DNA of 64,000 nt, taken from NCBI GenBank assembly GCA_965243165.1, contig OZ251535.1:1364001-1428000 (forward strand). Direction: 5' to 3'. Shown here piece after piece: positions 53,931 to 63,076 of the stretch. A program made the translations under genes and the position numbers. Source of the stretch: CATQHD01 sp965243165. GTDB taxonomy: Bacteria; Actinomycetota; Acidimicrobiia; Spongiisociales; Spongiisociaceae. Within the stretch, counting starts at the first letter, position 1, and every line of letters starts with the position of its first letter. The notes beneath the pieces were generated by a model, which saw nothing but the letters and a program-made list of their open reading frames with translations, did not search any database and had not been told where the DNA came from.

Positions 53931-54217
53931 CGTTGTTCTGATCCGCCGTTGCCGGAGTCCCCGCCCGGCTCTTTTCTTTCCTGCGGGCGGCCGGCCTGCC
54001 ACTCCCGCCATTCCCGCAGGGAGCGGTCGGCCAGCACCACCACGATCCCCACCCCCCCCGCCGCCGCCAAACCTGCGATCAGGCCGGCCGCCAGGATGGA
54101 AGCGCCGCCGCACGAGCCGTCCATGCATCCCACCCGGGCCACCGCCCAGCCGATGAACCCCCCGGCTGCGCCCGCCGCCGCCACCGGGAGGGCGAACGAC
54201 CAACGGAGCCGGGCCAT
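53927..54217 (-). CDS. Small membrane protein, two helices (96 aa)
   Basis: This has an N-terminal helix (FALPVAAAGAAGGFIGWAVARVG), a short loop with CMDGSCGG whose two Cys may pair, and a second helix (ASILAAGLIAGLAAAGGVGIVVVLA). A charged tail REWREWQAGRPQERKEPGG follows. It starts one base before the stop of the upstream eight-helix protein. No family recognised; it probably belongs to the same membrane complex or operon as its neighbours. Confidence 0.6.
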   Translation of the reverse strand: MARLRWSFALPVAAAGAAGGFIGWAVARVGCMDGSCGGASILAAGLIAGLAAAGGVGIVVVLADRSLREWREWQAGRPQERKEPGGDSGNGGSEQR

Positions 54218-54218
54218 T

Positions 54219-54998
54219 TCAGCCCCGCCTCCGAAGGGGCCGGCCCCGCCGGTCGTATCCGGCCGATTCCAGGAGGCCGGGCGGGGCGGCTTCGGGGGGG
54301 ATGGACATCGACTTCACCCGGCGCGGGGCGGGCGGCGCGGCGGCCAGACGGGCGTCTGCGGTCCAGGCCAGATAGGTGAGGGCGCCGGCGGCGGCCAGCA
54401 GTCCGGCGGCGGCGGGGAGGCTCAGCCCGACGGCTGCGGCGGCGCCGACGGCGGGGAGCGCCAACCTCACCGTCCAGAGGGCGCCGGGGATGGCCCGCGC
54501 ATAGGCCCAGCCGACCGCGGCTCCGAAGGTGGCCAGCGCCCAACCGCCGAGTGTCACATCCGGCAGGCCCAAGCCGCCCACCGCGCAGGGCAGCCATATC
54601 AGGCCCAGCGCGAGGGCCGCCGCCTTGGGGGGTACCCGGTCGGGCGCGACCCGGTGGAACCATTCGTCCAGGGGGCGGCTCCAGGCCAGGACGGCGCCGG
54701 TTCCCCCGGCTGCGGCGGCGGCGATCCACAGCGGATCGACCGGAGAAGCCGCCGCGATCGAGGCCCACACCGCGGTGGCCGCCGCCGCCGAATTGCGCAC
54801 CCAGCGTCCGGGGGAAAGGAGCGCCGCCGTTGCGGTGACCGAGGAGATCAGGATGAGTCCGGCCGCCGTGAGCGAGGCGGCGGAGGCGCTCCAAGGGGAC
54901 GGCCCGAACAGCAGCCGCCCCGCCCAGAGCAGCCCTCCGAGGAAGATGCAGGCAGCCGAGACAGAGACCTTGAGCGGCATGACTCCATTCTTGCGCAT
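54219..54998 (-). CDS. Polytopic membrane protein of unknown function
   Basis: From ATG 54998 (MRKNGVMPLKV; ATG 54980 is the alternative, with GGAG just upstream) the protein has about 259 residues and seven to eight hydrophobic helices. A charged loop WSRPLDEWFHRVAPDRVPPK lies in the middle and a basic C-terminal tail ends SAGYDRRGRPLRRRG. The composition is Ala/Gly/Leu-rich and I do not recognise a family. It is divergent from the Nudix gene. Confidence 0.65.
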   Translation of the reverse strand: MRKNGVMPLKVSVSAACIFLGGLLWAGRLLFGPSPWSASAASLTAAGLILISSVTATAALLSPGRWVRNSAAAATAVWASIAAASPVDPLWIAAAAAGGTGAVLAWSRPLDEWFHRVAPDRVPPKAAALALGLIWLPCAVGGLGLPDVTLGGWALATFGAAVGWAYARAIPGALWTVRLALPAVGAAAAVGLSLPAAAGLLAAAGALTYLAWTADARLAAAPPAPRRVKSMSIPPEAAPPGLLESAGYDRRGRPLRRRG

Positions 54999-55047
54999 CG
55001 GCGGGCCCGGCGGAAGCCCCGCCGGGGCGGACGGTACGATAGACGGG

Positions 55048-55605
55048 GTGGTTCCATCGAGAGACGGTCCGTGGCCGGGAGAGGCCGTGTTCTGCTCGGA
55101 TTGCGGGGCGCGCCTGGAACGAGCCCGGCGGTACGGGCGGGAGCGCGGGGTGTGCCCGAGTTGCGGGCGGATCGATTTTCGCACTCCCTCGGTGGCGGCG
55201 GGTGCGGTGCTGCGCGACGGCGGGGGGCGGATACTCATGGTCAAGCGCGGGCCGGAGTCCTCCCGCCCCGGCCTGTGGTCGTTCCCGGCCGGCTACATGG
55301 ACTACGGGGAGGACGTGCGGGAGGCGGGGGAGCGCGAAGTGCGGGAGGAGACCGGCCTGGTGGTGAAGCTCTCCCGCCCGGTGTTCGCCGCCACCAACTT
55401 CCAAGACCCGCTCAAGCTCAGCGTATGCATCTGGTTCACCGGCGAAGTAGTCGGCGGCGAACAAGCCCCCGGATCAGACGCCGTAGAGGTCGGATGGTTC
55501 GACCCCGACGACCTCCCCGACCTCGCCTTCGAGACCGACGCCGCCCTGATCGACCAGATGCGGCGGGGCTGCCCGGGTTATGACCCGCAGGGCTTCGATA
55601 GATGA
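55048..55605 (+). CDS. Nudix hydrolase with N-terminal zinc ribbon
   Basis: The protein is 185 residues from GTG 55048. The N-terminus has a CSDCGARLE ... CPSCGRIDF four-cysteine zinc ribbon, as in NudC-like and related Nudix proteins. The Nudix box follows as GYMDYGEDVREAGEREVREETGLVV (residues about 91-115), with the REVREE core binding Mg. A nucleotide diphosphate such as NADH, ADP-ribose or a modified nucleotide is the likely substrate class. The exact substrate is not readable. Confidence 0.85.
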   Translation: MVPSRDGPWPGEAVFCSDCGARLERARRYGRERGVCPSCGRIDFRTPSVAAGAVLRDGGGRILMVKRGPESSRPGLWSFPAGYMDYGEDVREAGEREVREETGLVVKLSRPVFAATNFQDPLKLSVCIWFTGEVVGGEQAPGSDAVEVGWFDPDDLPDLAFETDAALIDQMRRGCPGYDPQGFDR

Positions 55606-55695
55606 GGCTTGTCCGAGCGTCGGTCCGATGATTTCATCCATTCTTGAAGAGCGCGCCGGATTGATGACTTTTCTCCGCAGAGGGTGCCTGCGCTC

Positions 55696-56127
55696 TTATG
55701 GCTGTTGTAAGCGTCCGACTGCTTCGCTGGGGAACCCGGCGCGGAAGGCGAGCTTGGTCGGGTCTGCCCTTTCGTTCATCGGTTCGATTACGATCTGATA
55801 GCGCCCGGCAACCGGCAACGGCACTTCACGAAAATCAACTACGAGCGGCATGGTCAACATTTCTCCCTTGTCGTGGTCGGGGCTGAGGCTTACATTAACC
55901 ATCCCAGATGCTTCAGCCAACCGAGCTCCGTCCGCATCTTCGATCCGGAAGCGAACTTCGTTCGTCAGCGTCTCGCTCGGGTTTATCTCTAAGATCAAGG
56001 CCAGCATAACCCCTAGGGGTGCCGGGTACTGATTGTGCCACACCCGGGTGATGCCTGCTGAGAGTATTGACAGCAAACCTTCCCGCACCTGGGCGAAATC
56101 GCAGAGTGTTGCGACGCGTATTTCCAT
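55696..56127 (-). CDS. DUF6941-like hypothetical protein (143 aa)
   Basis: I place the start at ATG 56127, because AAGGG lies six bases upstream; a TTG at 56133 is possible. The protein is a predicted beta-sandwich with VRVATLCDFAQVREGLLSIL-like opening (first strand and helix), LGVMLALILEINPSE and VDFREVPLPVAGRYQIVIE. This pattern matches small actinobacterial proteins of the DUF6941 type. Base composition is lower in GC than neighbours. Function unknown. It lies 14 bases from the HicB-like gene, on the same strand. Confidence 0.6.
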   Translation of the reverse strand: MEIRVATLCDFAQVREGLLSILSAGITRVWHNQYPAPLGVMLALILEINPSETLTNEVRFRIEDADGARLAEASGMVNVSLSPDHDKGEMLTMPLVVDFREVPLPVAGRYQIVIEPMNERADPTKLAFRAGFPSEAVGRLQQP

Positions 56128-56141
56128 GGTCAACCCTTTGA

Positions 56142-56453
56142 TTAAGTCGTGACTAGCACAGGTCGTCCTACACGAGCCACACCATGTGCGGCACCATGTG
56201 CGGTACCCGATTGAGGTATTTTTAGACCGGTTACATCAATGTGTTCAGACCAGTTCCCATCCGATCGGCCCTCAGAGGTGTCTTCGACCCACCGGATCGA
56301 CAGGGTGTCCAACACGTCCTCGCTCTCCATCCACTCGCGGACTTTGTCCAACAGGTCGGACAGACTGTCGGCGCCGCCGGTGAACCCCAGATCGTCTTCG
56401 GCCCACCACCTCGTTCCTTCCTGGTGGTTCACGTACACGCGTACTGTGTGCAT
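56142..56453 (-). CDS. HicB-like antitoxin (DUF1902-type)
   Basis: The protein is 103 residues from ATG 56453, which overlaps the stop of the HicA-like gene (TGATG). The opening HTVRVYVNHQEGTRWWAEDD, then LGFTGGADSLSDLLDKVREW, is the partial RNase H-like fold of HicB antitoxins. A DNA-binding tail is not obvious; the C-terminus is Gly/Ala-rich. Gene order toxin-antitoxin with overlap is the usual HicAB layout. Confidence 0.7.
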   Translation of the reverse strand: MHTVRVYVNHQEGTRWWAEDDLGFTGGADSLSDLLDKVREWMESEDVLDTLSIRWVEDTSEGRSDGNWSEHIDVTGLKIPQSGTAHGAAHGVARVGRPVLVTT

Positions 56454-56722
56454 CAGGTTCCTCCTCCTGTCGGGCGGCCGCCCCACAATAGCTTCGTCAC
56501 CTCTTCATCGCTCAACCCGGCTCGGTCGGTCAGCATATGGCGAAGAGCACGCGGCGGCACATCGGCGCGGTCATGGAAAGCGAACCCGATCGGCGCCCGG
56601 CCGGGCGCGGTGAGCTTGCGGTGAGAACCCCTCTGCCGCTCCGTCTCATAGCCGATCTTGCTGAGCAACCGCAACACCTCGCGTGCTTTGAGCGCAGGGT
56701 AGCGCGCCGCTGGTATTACCAT
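56453..56722 (-). CDS. HicA-like toxin (YcfA family mRNA interferase)
   Basis: The 89-residue protein has the double-stranded RNA-binding-like HicA fold, with the catalytic His in RQRGSHRKLTAPGR and the KAREVLRLLSKIGYE first helix. About ten residues precede the usual HicA start. It is paired with the HicB-like gene downstream. The 5' end faces the DUF499 defence gene with only about 40 bases between the two starts, so the two promoters must overlap. Confidence 0.78.
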   Translation of the reverse strand: MVIPAARYPALKAREVLRLLSKIGYETERQRGSHRKLTAPGRAPIGFAFHDRADVPPRALRHMLTDRAGLSDEEVTKLLWGGRPTGGGT

Positions 56723-56764
56723 CCGCGCTAGGATACCTCATTCGCGTGGCGGAGAGACAGGGGC

Positions 56765-59700
56765 GTGCGCAGCGTTTTCGAAGGAGCGAGGCCGAGGGCC
56801 GATGTGCTGTCCGGTGAGCTTCGGGATGAGGTCTTCGCGGCCAGTCTCGAGGCGGTGGCCGGGGGGGCGGCCGAGCATGTCTACCAGGACGCGACGGCCT
56901 TCTTCGCCAACACTTTCCCCACCGCCGGGCTGAAGTCCCTGCTCACCGAGGCCTTTGGACGGCTCGCCGGCCGGGCGGCCGCGCCGGTCATCCGCTTGGA
57001 GACGGCGTTCGGCGGCGGCAAGACCCATTCCCTCATCGCCCTCTACCACTTGGCGGCGGGCCGGGCCCGCCCGATCGGGGTCGAGAAATACGTTGACCCG
57101 GCCCTGCTCCCCGACCTTCCGGTTCGGGTTCCGGTCGTGGTGGGCACCTCACCCGACTTGGCGGCGGGCGTCGACCGCGGGGGCGTCATCACCCGCACGG
57201 TCTGGGGGGATATCGCATATCAGCTCGGCGCCTACGAGCACGTCGCCCGGGCCGACGCCGAGCGCACCGCTCCGGGAACCGCCGCCCTCGCCGAGGTGTT
57301 CGCAGGCGGCCCGGTCATCGTGCTGCTCGACGAGATGGCCCGCTATCTGGAGGTGGCGAACGCGGTCCCGGTCGGCGCCAGCACGCTTGCCGATCAGACC
57401 ACCGCCTTCCTGATGGCCCTGTTCGAGTACGCCGCCGGGGTCAACCATGTGGTCGCGGCCTACTCCTTGGCCAGCAGCGCCGACGCCTTCGCCGCCCAGA
57501 CCGAAGGGGTCTTGGAGCAGGTCAGGGCGATCAAGGAGTCGGCGGCGGTGTCGGCGCGGGTTGAGCATGTCATCAGCCCCACCGGGGAGAACGAGATCGC
57601 CGCCATCGTCCGCCACCGCCTGTTCGAGCGGGTCGACCCCCAAGCCGCCGAGGAGACGGCCGGCGCATACCACCGGGCTGTCCGAGAGCAGATCGAAGCC
57701 GGCGCAGACCTTCCTGCCCATGCGGGGGAGGCCGGTTACGCCAAAGACCTCGAAGAGTCCTACCCCTTCCACCCCGAGCTGCTGCTGGGCCTGAACGAAA
57801 AAGTGTCCACCATTCCCAATTTCCAGAAGACCCGAGGCGCGCTGCGGCTGCTCGCCCGGGTGGTGCGCGGCCTCTGGGCGGAGCGCCCGGCGAATACCTG
57901 GATGATCCACCCGCACCACATCGACCTGTCCGACGAGGACACGGCGAACGACCTCACCAGCCGCCTCGCCCGGGCGGTTTTCAAGCAGGTGATCGAAGCC
58001 GACATCGCCAACCCGATGGCGGGCGCCAAGGCCCACGCCGCGTTGGTGGACGGCCATCTGACCGCCGCTGGCAAACCCGCCCTCGCCGTCCGTACGGCGT
58101 CCACCGTCTTCCTCCATTCCCTCGTTCAAGGGGTGGCCGCCGGGATCAGGCCCACCGAGGCCAAGCTGGCCGTCTACACCCCCGGCGATGATCTCGGTTT
58201 GATCGAAAAGCAGACCGAAGCGCTACTCGAACGGGCTTTCTTCCTCCACTTCGACGGTGCCCGTTATCTGTTCTCCCCCGAGCCCTCCCTGAACGCGGTG
58301 ATCAACCAGGAGCGGGATCTGGTGGGCCGGGCCGCCGCCAAAGGCGAGCTCGACCGGCGGATACGCACCATATGGAAGAAAGGCGCCTTCGCGCCGGTGT
58401 TCTTTCCGGCGGAACCGTCCGATGTGGACGACGCCCTCGACCAGCCCCGGCTGGTCATTCTCCACTACGACGCGGTCGTTGTAAACGATAAAAAAGAGTC
58501 ACTTACCCCCCCCCCCCCCCCCAGCTTATCGGGCGCCTATTCGAGCGGGCGGGCACGGCGGACGGCTTCCGCTCCTACCGCAACAACCTGGTGTTCCTGG
58601 CCGCCGACGCGTCGGGGGTCGAGCATGCGGTCGGTGAAGCCAGACGCTATCTCGCCGTCAGCCGGATCATCGGCGATGTCCAGCGCCTCAGCCAATACTC
58701 GAAGGAACAGCAGAAACGCCTCAAGGAGCTGGCGAAGCAGGCCGAGCTCACCCTGCGGGTCGCCATCACCCGCCTCTACCGGCGCCTCTTCTATCCAGAC
58801 GCCGCCGCTTCCGCCCAGGACCACCGCCTAAGCCGCTTCTCTCTCCCCGCCCAGGACCAGGGGGATGTAGACCGAGATCAGACCCAGGTCGTCCTGCGCG
58901 CCCTGCGCGAGCTCGGAAAGGTCCGCACCGCCGACGACAGCGGGGTGGCGCCGGCCTATGCGCGTCAGAAGGCGTGGCCCGCCAACGCCGACCGGATCAC
59001 CCCCCGCCGGCTGCGGAAGGAGTTCTCCTCCAGGGTGGGGCTGCCCATCCTCCTCGACGTCAACCTCCTCAAAGAGACGATCAGGCTCGGGATCAAAGCG
59101 GGGCAATGGCTCTACTTCGATCCGCAGAAGCAGTGCGCCTACAGCGCCGAATCACCCACCTCTCCGCTGGTCGAGATAACCGATGAGATCGAGCTGATCC
59201 TCCCCGAAGCGGCCGAGGGGGTGCCGGTCTGCGGCAAGGCGGCGCCCGAGGAAGAAACGGCGGCCCCGGCGGCCTGCCCGGTGTGCGGCAACCCCCGGGA
59301 CGCCTGCACCTGCGCCGAGAAGGCGGTTGCCGCCCGGGGCCGAATAGAGGGTTCGGGGTCGCCCGCCCGGGCGTTCCAGCGGGTAGCCGACCTCGCTCAA
59401 GACCGGGATATCGACCGCCTCGCGGGGCTCGAAGTCAGCGCCGGCGGCGCCGGCAGGGAGTTCGGACGCGACCTGCAGGCGATGGCGCTCGCCGTTCCCC
59501 AACTTCCCAGGGCCGACATTCGGGTGGCGGTGAAGGGCGACTTCGACCTGCCCGGCGGGGACCGCCTCAGCCTCGAGTTCGAGGGCGCGTGGAAGCGCTA
59601 CCGGCAGATCAACGACGCCCTCTTGAAGACGGCCAAAGACGCCTCCGTCGGATCGGGCCGGATAACGGTCCGCCTCGATTTTCCGAATCCGGTCGACCCG

Positions 59701-59796
59701 GTCGGCCCGGAGATCGGAAGCATCCGGGACACCTTCACCCGCATCGATCCGGGCCAGGTGTCGGTGACCGCCGTCCCGCCGCCGGAATCACCGTGA
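56765..59796 (+). CDS. DUF499 P-loop ATPase of a DISARM-related defence array, out of frame at a 17-C tract
   Basis: From GTG 56765 the first 580 residues show a DUF499 protein: Walker A TAFGGGKTHSL at 80-90, Walker B VIVLLDEMARYLE near 184-196, and a helical C-terminal part. At 58506-58522 a run of 17 C follows the codons for NDKKESLT, and the frame then ends at 58831 with 107 unrelated residues. The true continuation (QLIGRLFERAGTADGFRSYR and onward, with a four-Cys CPVCGNPRDACTC zinc-like motif) is open in another frame through 59796. A tract of 15 or 18 C would join the two into about 1,010 residues. So the gene reads OFF at 17, and slippage would restore it. It may instead be an assembly error or a fixed mutation. 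The stop overlaps the next gene. Confidence 0.85.
58506..58522 (+). repeat. Poly-C tract (17) inside the DUF499 gene
   Basis: Seventeen consecutive C interrupt the reading frame of the DUF499 protein. A run of six A stands shortly upstream (GATAAAAAAGAG). The poly-Pro segment it would encode lies in a linker between two conserved blocks, so length change in steps of three would be tolerated. Changes of other sizes switch the frame. Confidence 0.9.
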
Positions 59797-60203
59797 AGGA
59801 CCGGGGCGCCTTCGAGCTGCAGGTGTTTCCGGAGGGGAACTCCGGTTTCGGAGTCGAGCTGCTGCAGGGCGCCGACGGTCGGGTGGTGCGTTCCTGGGGG
59901 GACAACCTGGCGGCGGTCAACGACCATCTGCTGGAGGCGCTCAAGGCTTCGGGGTACCGGCCTTCCGACCTGAAGCGCACCCGGCGCAAGCCCTTCGCCC
60001 TCTCCGAAGTGTCGGGGGTGCGCCTGGGGCTGGCGCTGTTGGCGGTCAAACCGCTGAGGAAGCTGCGGCGGATCGAGGACGTGTCGACGGCGGTGCGGGA
60101 CCTCGCCGACGACGAAGCCTTCTACTGGTTCGCCAAGGCCACCGACACCCGTCGCGGGCGGCGCGCCCAGCGGGCCTTCCGCGACCTGGTGAGCGACCGG
60201 TGA
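59793..60203 (+). CDS. Small conserved protein of the DUF499/DUF1156 array (136 aa)
   Basis: GTG 59793 overlaps the DUF499 stop (GTGA), and its own stop overlaps the methyltransferase start in the same way. The protein begins VKDRGAFELQVFPEGNSGFG and has a basic helical C-terminal half with LALLAVKPLRKLRRIEDVS and EAFYWFAKATDTRRGRR. It is probably the small accessory subunit often found between DUF499 and DUF1156 genes. I cannot name its family firmly. Tight coupling implies a complex or shared dosage with its neighbours. Confidence 0.65.
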   Translation: MKDRGAFELQVFPEGNSGFGVELLQGADGRVVRSWGDNLAAVNDHLLEALKASGYRPSDLKRTRRKPFALSEVSGVRLGLALLAVKPLRKLRRIEDVSTAVRDLADDEAFYWFAKATDTRRGRRAQRAFRDLVSDR

Positions 60204-63076
60204 CCCGCCCAAGGGCTCTGATCGAAGACTGGCTCCCTATCCGGGTAGTCAGTGTGGAAAGCCAGCGGGAAAGAGGCGCCTCCTCGGCGTTGCCTCCCCT
60301 TTACTTCCTTCATGTCTGGTGGGCGCGGCGGCCCTTGATCGCGTCGCGCGCTGCTGTCCTGGGGTCTGTGCTGCCTGCCTGGTCGAATGGCTGGCCCGAC
60401 GATTTGCACGCTCTCTTCCCCGAGGAGGAGGACTATCGAGAGTGGTTCATCAGCTTGCTCGGTGTAACGGGTGACCCGGTGGCGGCGTACAAGCGAATAC
60501 TGGCAGCAAAAGTGGAAGGGATCAAGCTCAAACAGGCTTATGAAGGCCCGCGGGCCTTCACCGTCGGCCCCGACGCCGAACAAGTCGAGACTCTGCGGCG
60601 TTTGTTGACCTATCGTTGGGGGACCGAGACACCGACCGTGCTCGACCCGACCGCCGGCGGCGGGTCTATCCCCTTCGAGTCGGTGCGGTTCGGGTTGCCC
60701 GCCAAAGCCAACGAGCTCAATCCGGTGGCGTCTTTCATTCTCGAAGCCACCCTCACCCTGCCTGCCCGGTTTGGACCGGAGCTCGCCGAAGAAATAGAAG
60801 AGTGGGGAAGAGTATGGGCAGGCCGGGTGGAGAAGCGTCTGAAGCGTTTCTTTCCCCGGCGGCCGGGGGAATCGATCCATGCCTACCTGTTCGCTCGGAC
60901 CGTTGCCTGTCCAGAGACCGGCAAGCCGGTGCCGCTCAGCCCCAACTGGTGGTTGCTCAAGGGGGATGACCCCGCGGCGGCCAGGATCATTGCCGAACCG
61001 CACATGGATGAGTGTCGCTTCGAGGTCGTCAAAGGCAAGGATCTCGAGGAGTTTGATCCAGGAGTGGGAACAGTCAGCCGAGGCAAAGGGAGATCGCCCT
61101 GGACAGGGGGTGTTATCAACAGTGACTACATAAAGGGGGAAGCTCAGGCTGGACGGATGGGATACTATTTATATGCTATAGCCTATAAGTCAACACAAGG
61201 ACTTGCCTTCCGGATACCTGGCGGAGTGGATACTTCTGCTTTAAGGGACGCGGAGTTAGCATTGGAAGATTCGAAGTTACGATGGCGCGCCGACAATATT
61301 ATTCCTACGGAGAATTATCCACAGGTTGCCTCTGATATGCGCCCGCATTATTATGGGATGTCAGAATGGTCTAAGTTTTTCTCTCACCGGCAGCTTCTTT
61401 TTCTAGGTATTACAATAGAAGAACTTGGTATATTGAAAGCTGAAATGCTTCGACAAGTAGGTAGTAGAAGGGCATCAGCCCTTGAGATGTATTTTTCTGT
61501 GGCCTTAAACAAGGCACTGAACTATAACTCTGTTCTGTCTAGCTGGAATGCTCCGCGCGCTATGGTTCGAAGTGTATTTGATCGTCATGATTTTGCTTTC
61601 AAGTGGTCGTTTACGGAGTTTGATGGAGCACACAATCTATTACCTTGGGTGATTGATCAGGTGGTTGATGCCTATCACGGTATCGCTAAGCTAATAGATT
61701 CGTCCCGAATGATTCTGTTTCCTGCCCAGCCCGAGCGGGCGGCCGATATGATAGATGTTCAAAGAGGCGACGCCGCCGATCTACCACTCGAGGATGGCAG
61801 TATTCACACAGTAGTGATCGATCCGCCCTACTACGACAACGTTCAATACGCCGAGCTGTCCGATTTCTTCTACGTCTGGCTGAAGCGCACCGCCTCACAC
61901 CTCTACCCGCAGTTCTTCGAGACGGAACTGACCGACAAGGCGTCCGAAGCAGTGGCCAACTCCGCTCGGTTCATGGACTTCGACAAGAAGAACTCCAAGA
62001 ATCTCGCCCGCCGGGACTACGAGTCCAAGATGACCAACTTCTTCGCCGAGGCGCATCGGGTGCTGCGCGGCGACGGCGTGCTCACCGTGATGTTCAACCA
62101 CAAGAAGGTGGAGGCTTGGGACGCGCTCGGGCGGTCTCTCATCGAGGGCGGGTTTGAGATACTCACCTCGTGGCCGGTCCACACCGAGCCGGCGTCCCTA
62201 AATCAGGCGAAGAAGGCGGCTTCGGCTTCCACCATCCTGCTGACCTGCCGGAAGCGGGCCGCCGCGCCCGACCCCGTGTGGTGGGACGACCTCCGAAGCG
62301 AGGTGCAGCAGACCGCCCGCCGGAAAGCCGAGGAGTACGCCGCCGACGGGATCGAGGGAGTCGACCTGTACGTGTCCACCTTCGGGCCGGTGCTCTCGGT
62401 GGTCTCCCGCCGGTGGCCGGTTCACACCTCGGAGGCCGACCCTGCCACCGGCGAGCCCGTTCCCCTGCGCCCGGAGGAAGCCCTTGATCTGGCCCGCAAA
62501 GAGGTGGCCGGTCTGCGCCTGCGCGGCATTGCGTTGGGCCGTCCGGTGCGGTTCGACCCGGTTACCGAGTGGTACCTGCTGGCCTGGGACGCCTTCCGGG
62601 CGGTCTCGTTCCCATACGACGAAGCCCGCAAGCTGGCGTTCTCGCTGGGGCTCGACCTCGACGGGGAGCTGCGCAAGATCAAGATCGTTGCCAAGAAGGC
62701 GAGCGCGGTCGTCCTCCAAGAGCCCAAAGACCGGCGGCGCCCCGGGCTGGCCGATCCTGAGGGGGATGATTTCGAGCGTTTGATCGACGCCGTCCACGCC
62801 ATGATGAACGCCCATCTGGAGGACGGCGTAAAGGGCGCCGAGGCCTTCCTGAAGCGCACCGGATTCGGCGTGAAACCCGAATTTCGAGATGCGGTGCAGG
62901 CGCTGGTGAACGCCGTCCCCCGCACCAAGAAGAAGGGCGGGTGCTTCATCCGCCCCGAGGCGGCCGCCCTCGACGACTTGGCCTTTCTGTTCCCCGATCT
63001 GCGGATGCCCGAGGAACCCCGGTCCGGCCCCGAAGAAGTGCAGGGCGAGCTCGACCTTCCCTCCGACGAGGGCTGA
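60200..63076 (+). CDS. DUF1156 DNA adenine methyltransferase of the defence array
   Basis: The protein is 958 residues from GTG 60200. The N-terminal DUF1156 domain is clear: LIEDWLPIRVVSVESQRE and YFLHVWWARRPLIASRAA. Methyltransferase motif I is VLDPTAGGGSIPFES near residue 147, and the catalytic DPPYYDNVQYAELSDFFY lies near residue 540. The 390 residues between them would include target recognition. This stretch, at about 61130-61740, is visibly AT-richer than the rest of the gene. In related defence arrays such a methyltransferase marks self DNA. It is overlapped by the small gene upstream; its stop is immediately followed by the helicase start. Confidence 0.88.
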   Translation: MTRPRALIEDWLPIRVVSVESQRERGASSALPPLYFLHVWWARRPLIASRAAVLGSVLPAWSNGWPDDLHALFPEEEDYREWFISLLGVTGDPVAAYKRILAAKVEGIKLKQAYEGPRAFTVGPDAEQVETLRRLLTYRWGTETPTVLDPTAGGGSIPFESVRFGLPAKANELNPVASFILEATLTLPARFGPELAEEIEEWGRVWAGRVEKRLKRFFPRRPGESIHAYLFARTVACPETGKPVPLSPNWWLLKGDDPAAARIIAEPHMDECRFEVVKGKDLEEFDPGVGTVSRGKGRSPWTGGVINSDYIKGEAQAGRMGYYLYAIAYKSTQGLAFRIPGGVDTSALRDAELALEDSKLRWRADNIIPTENYPQVASDMRPHYYGMSEWSKFFSHRQLLFLGITIEELGILKAEMLRQVGSRRASALEMYFSVALNKALNYNSVLSSWNAPRAMVRSVFDRHDFAFKWSFTEFDGAHNLLPWVIDQVVDAYHGIAKLIDSSRMILFPAQPERAADMIDVQRGDAADLPLEDGSIHTVVIDPPYYDNVQYAELSDFFYVWLKRTASHLYPQFFETELTDKASEAVANSARFMDFDKKNSKNLARRDYESKMTNFFAEAHRVLRGDGVLTVMFNHKKVEAWDALGRSLIEGGFEILTSWPVHTEPASLNQAKKAASASTILLTCRKRAAAPDPVWWDDLRSEVQQTARRKAEEYAADGIEGVDLYVSTFGPVLSVVSRRWPVHTSEADPATGEPVPLRPEEALDLARKEVAGLRLRGIALGRPVRFDPVTEWYLLAWDAFRAVSFPYDEARKLAFSLGLDLDGELRKIKIVAKKASAVVLQEPKDRRRPGLADPEGDDFERLIDAVHAMMNAHLEDGVKGAEAFLKRTGFGVKPEFRDAVQALVNAVPRTKKKGGCFIRPEAAALDDLAFLFPDLRMPEEPRSGPEEVQGELDLPSDEG

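Noticed and set aside
53580..55583. A 667-residue plus-strand frame over the membrane-protein operon
   Set aside because: Shadow frame. The minus strand gives three hydrophobic proteins with ATGA-type overlaps, and the Nudix gene occupies the end in another frame.
58591..59796. A separate gene starting at GTG 58591 (401 residues)
   Set aside because: It lacks a ribosome site, and its sequence continues upstream in the same frame to the poly-C tract. It is the C-terminal part of the DUF499 protein.
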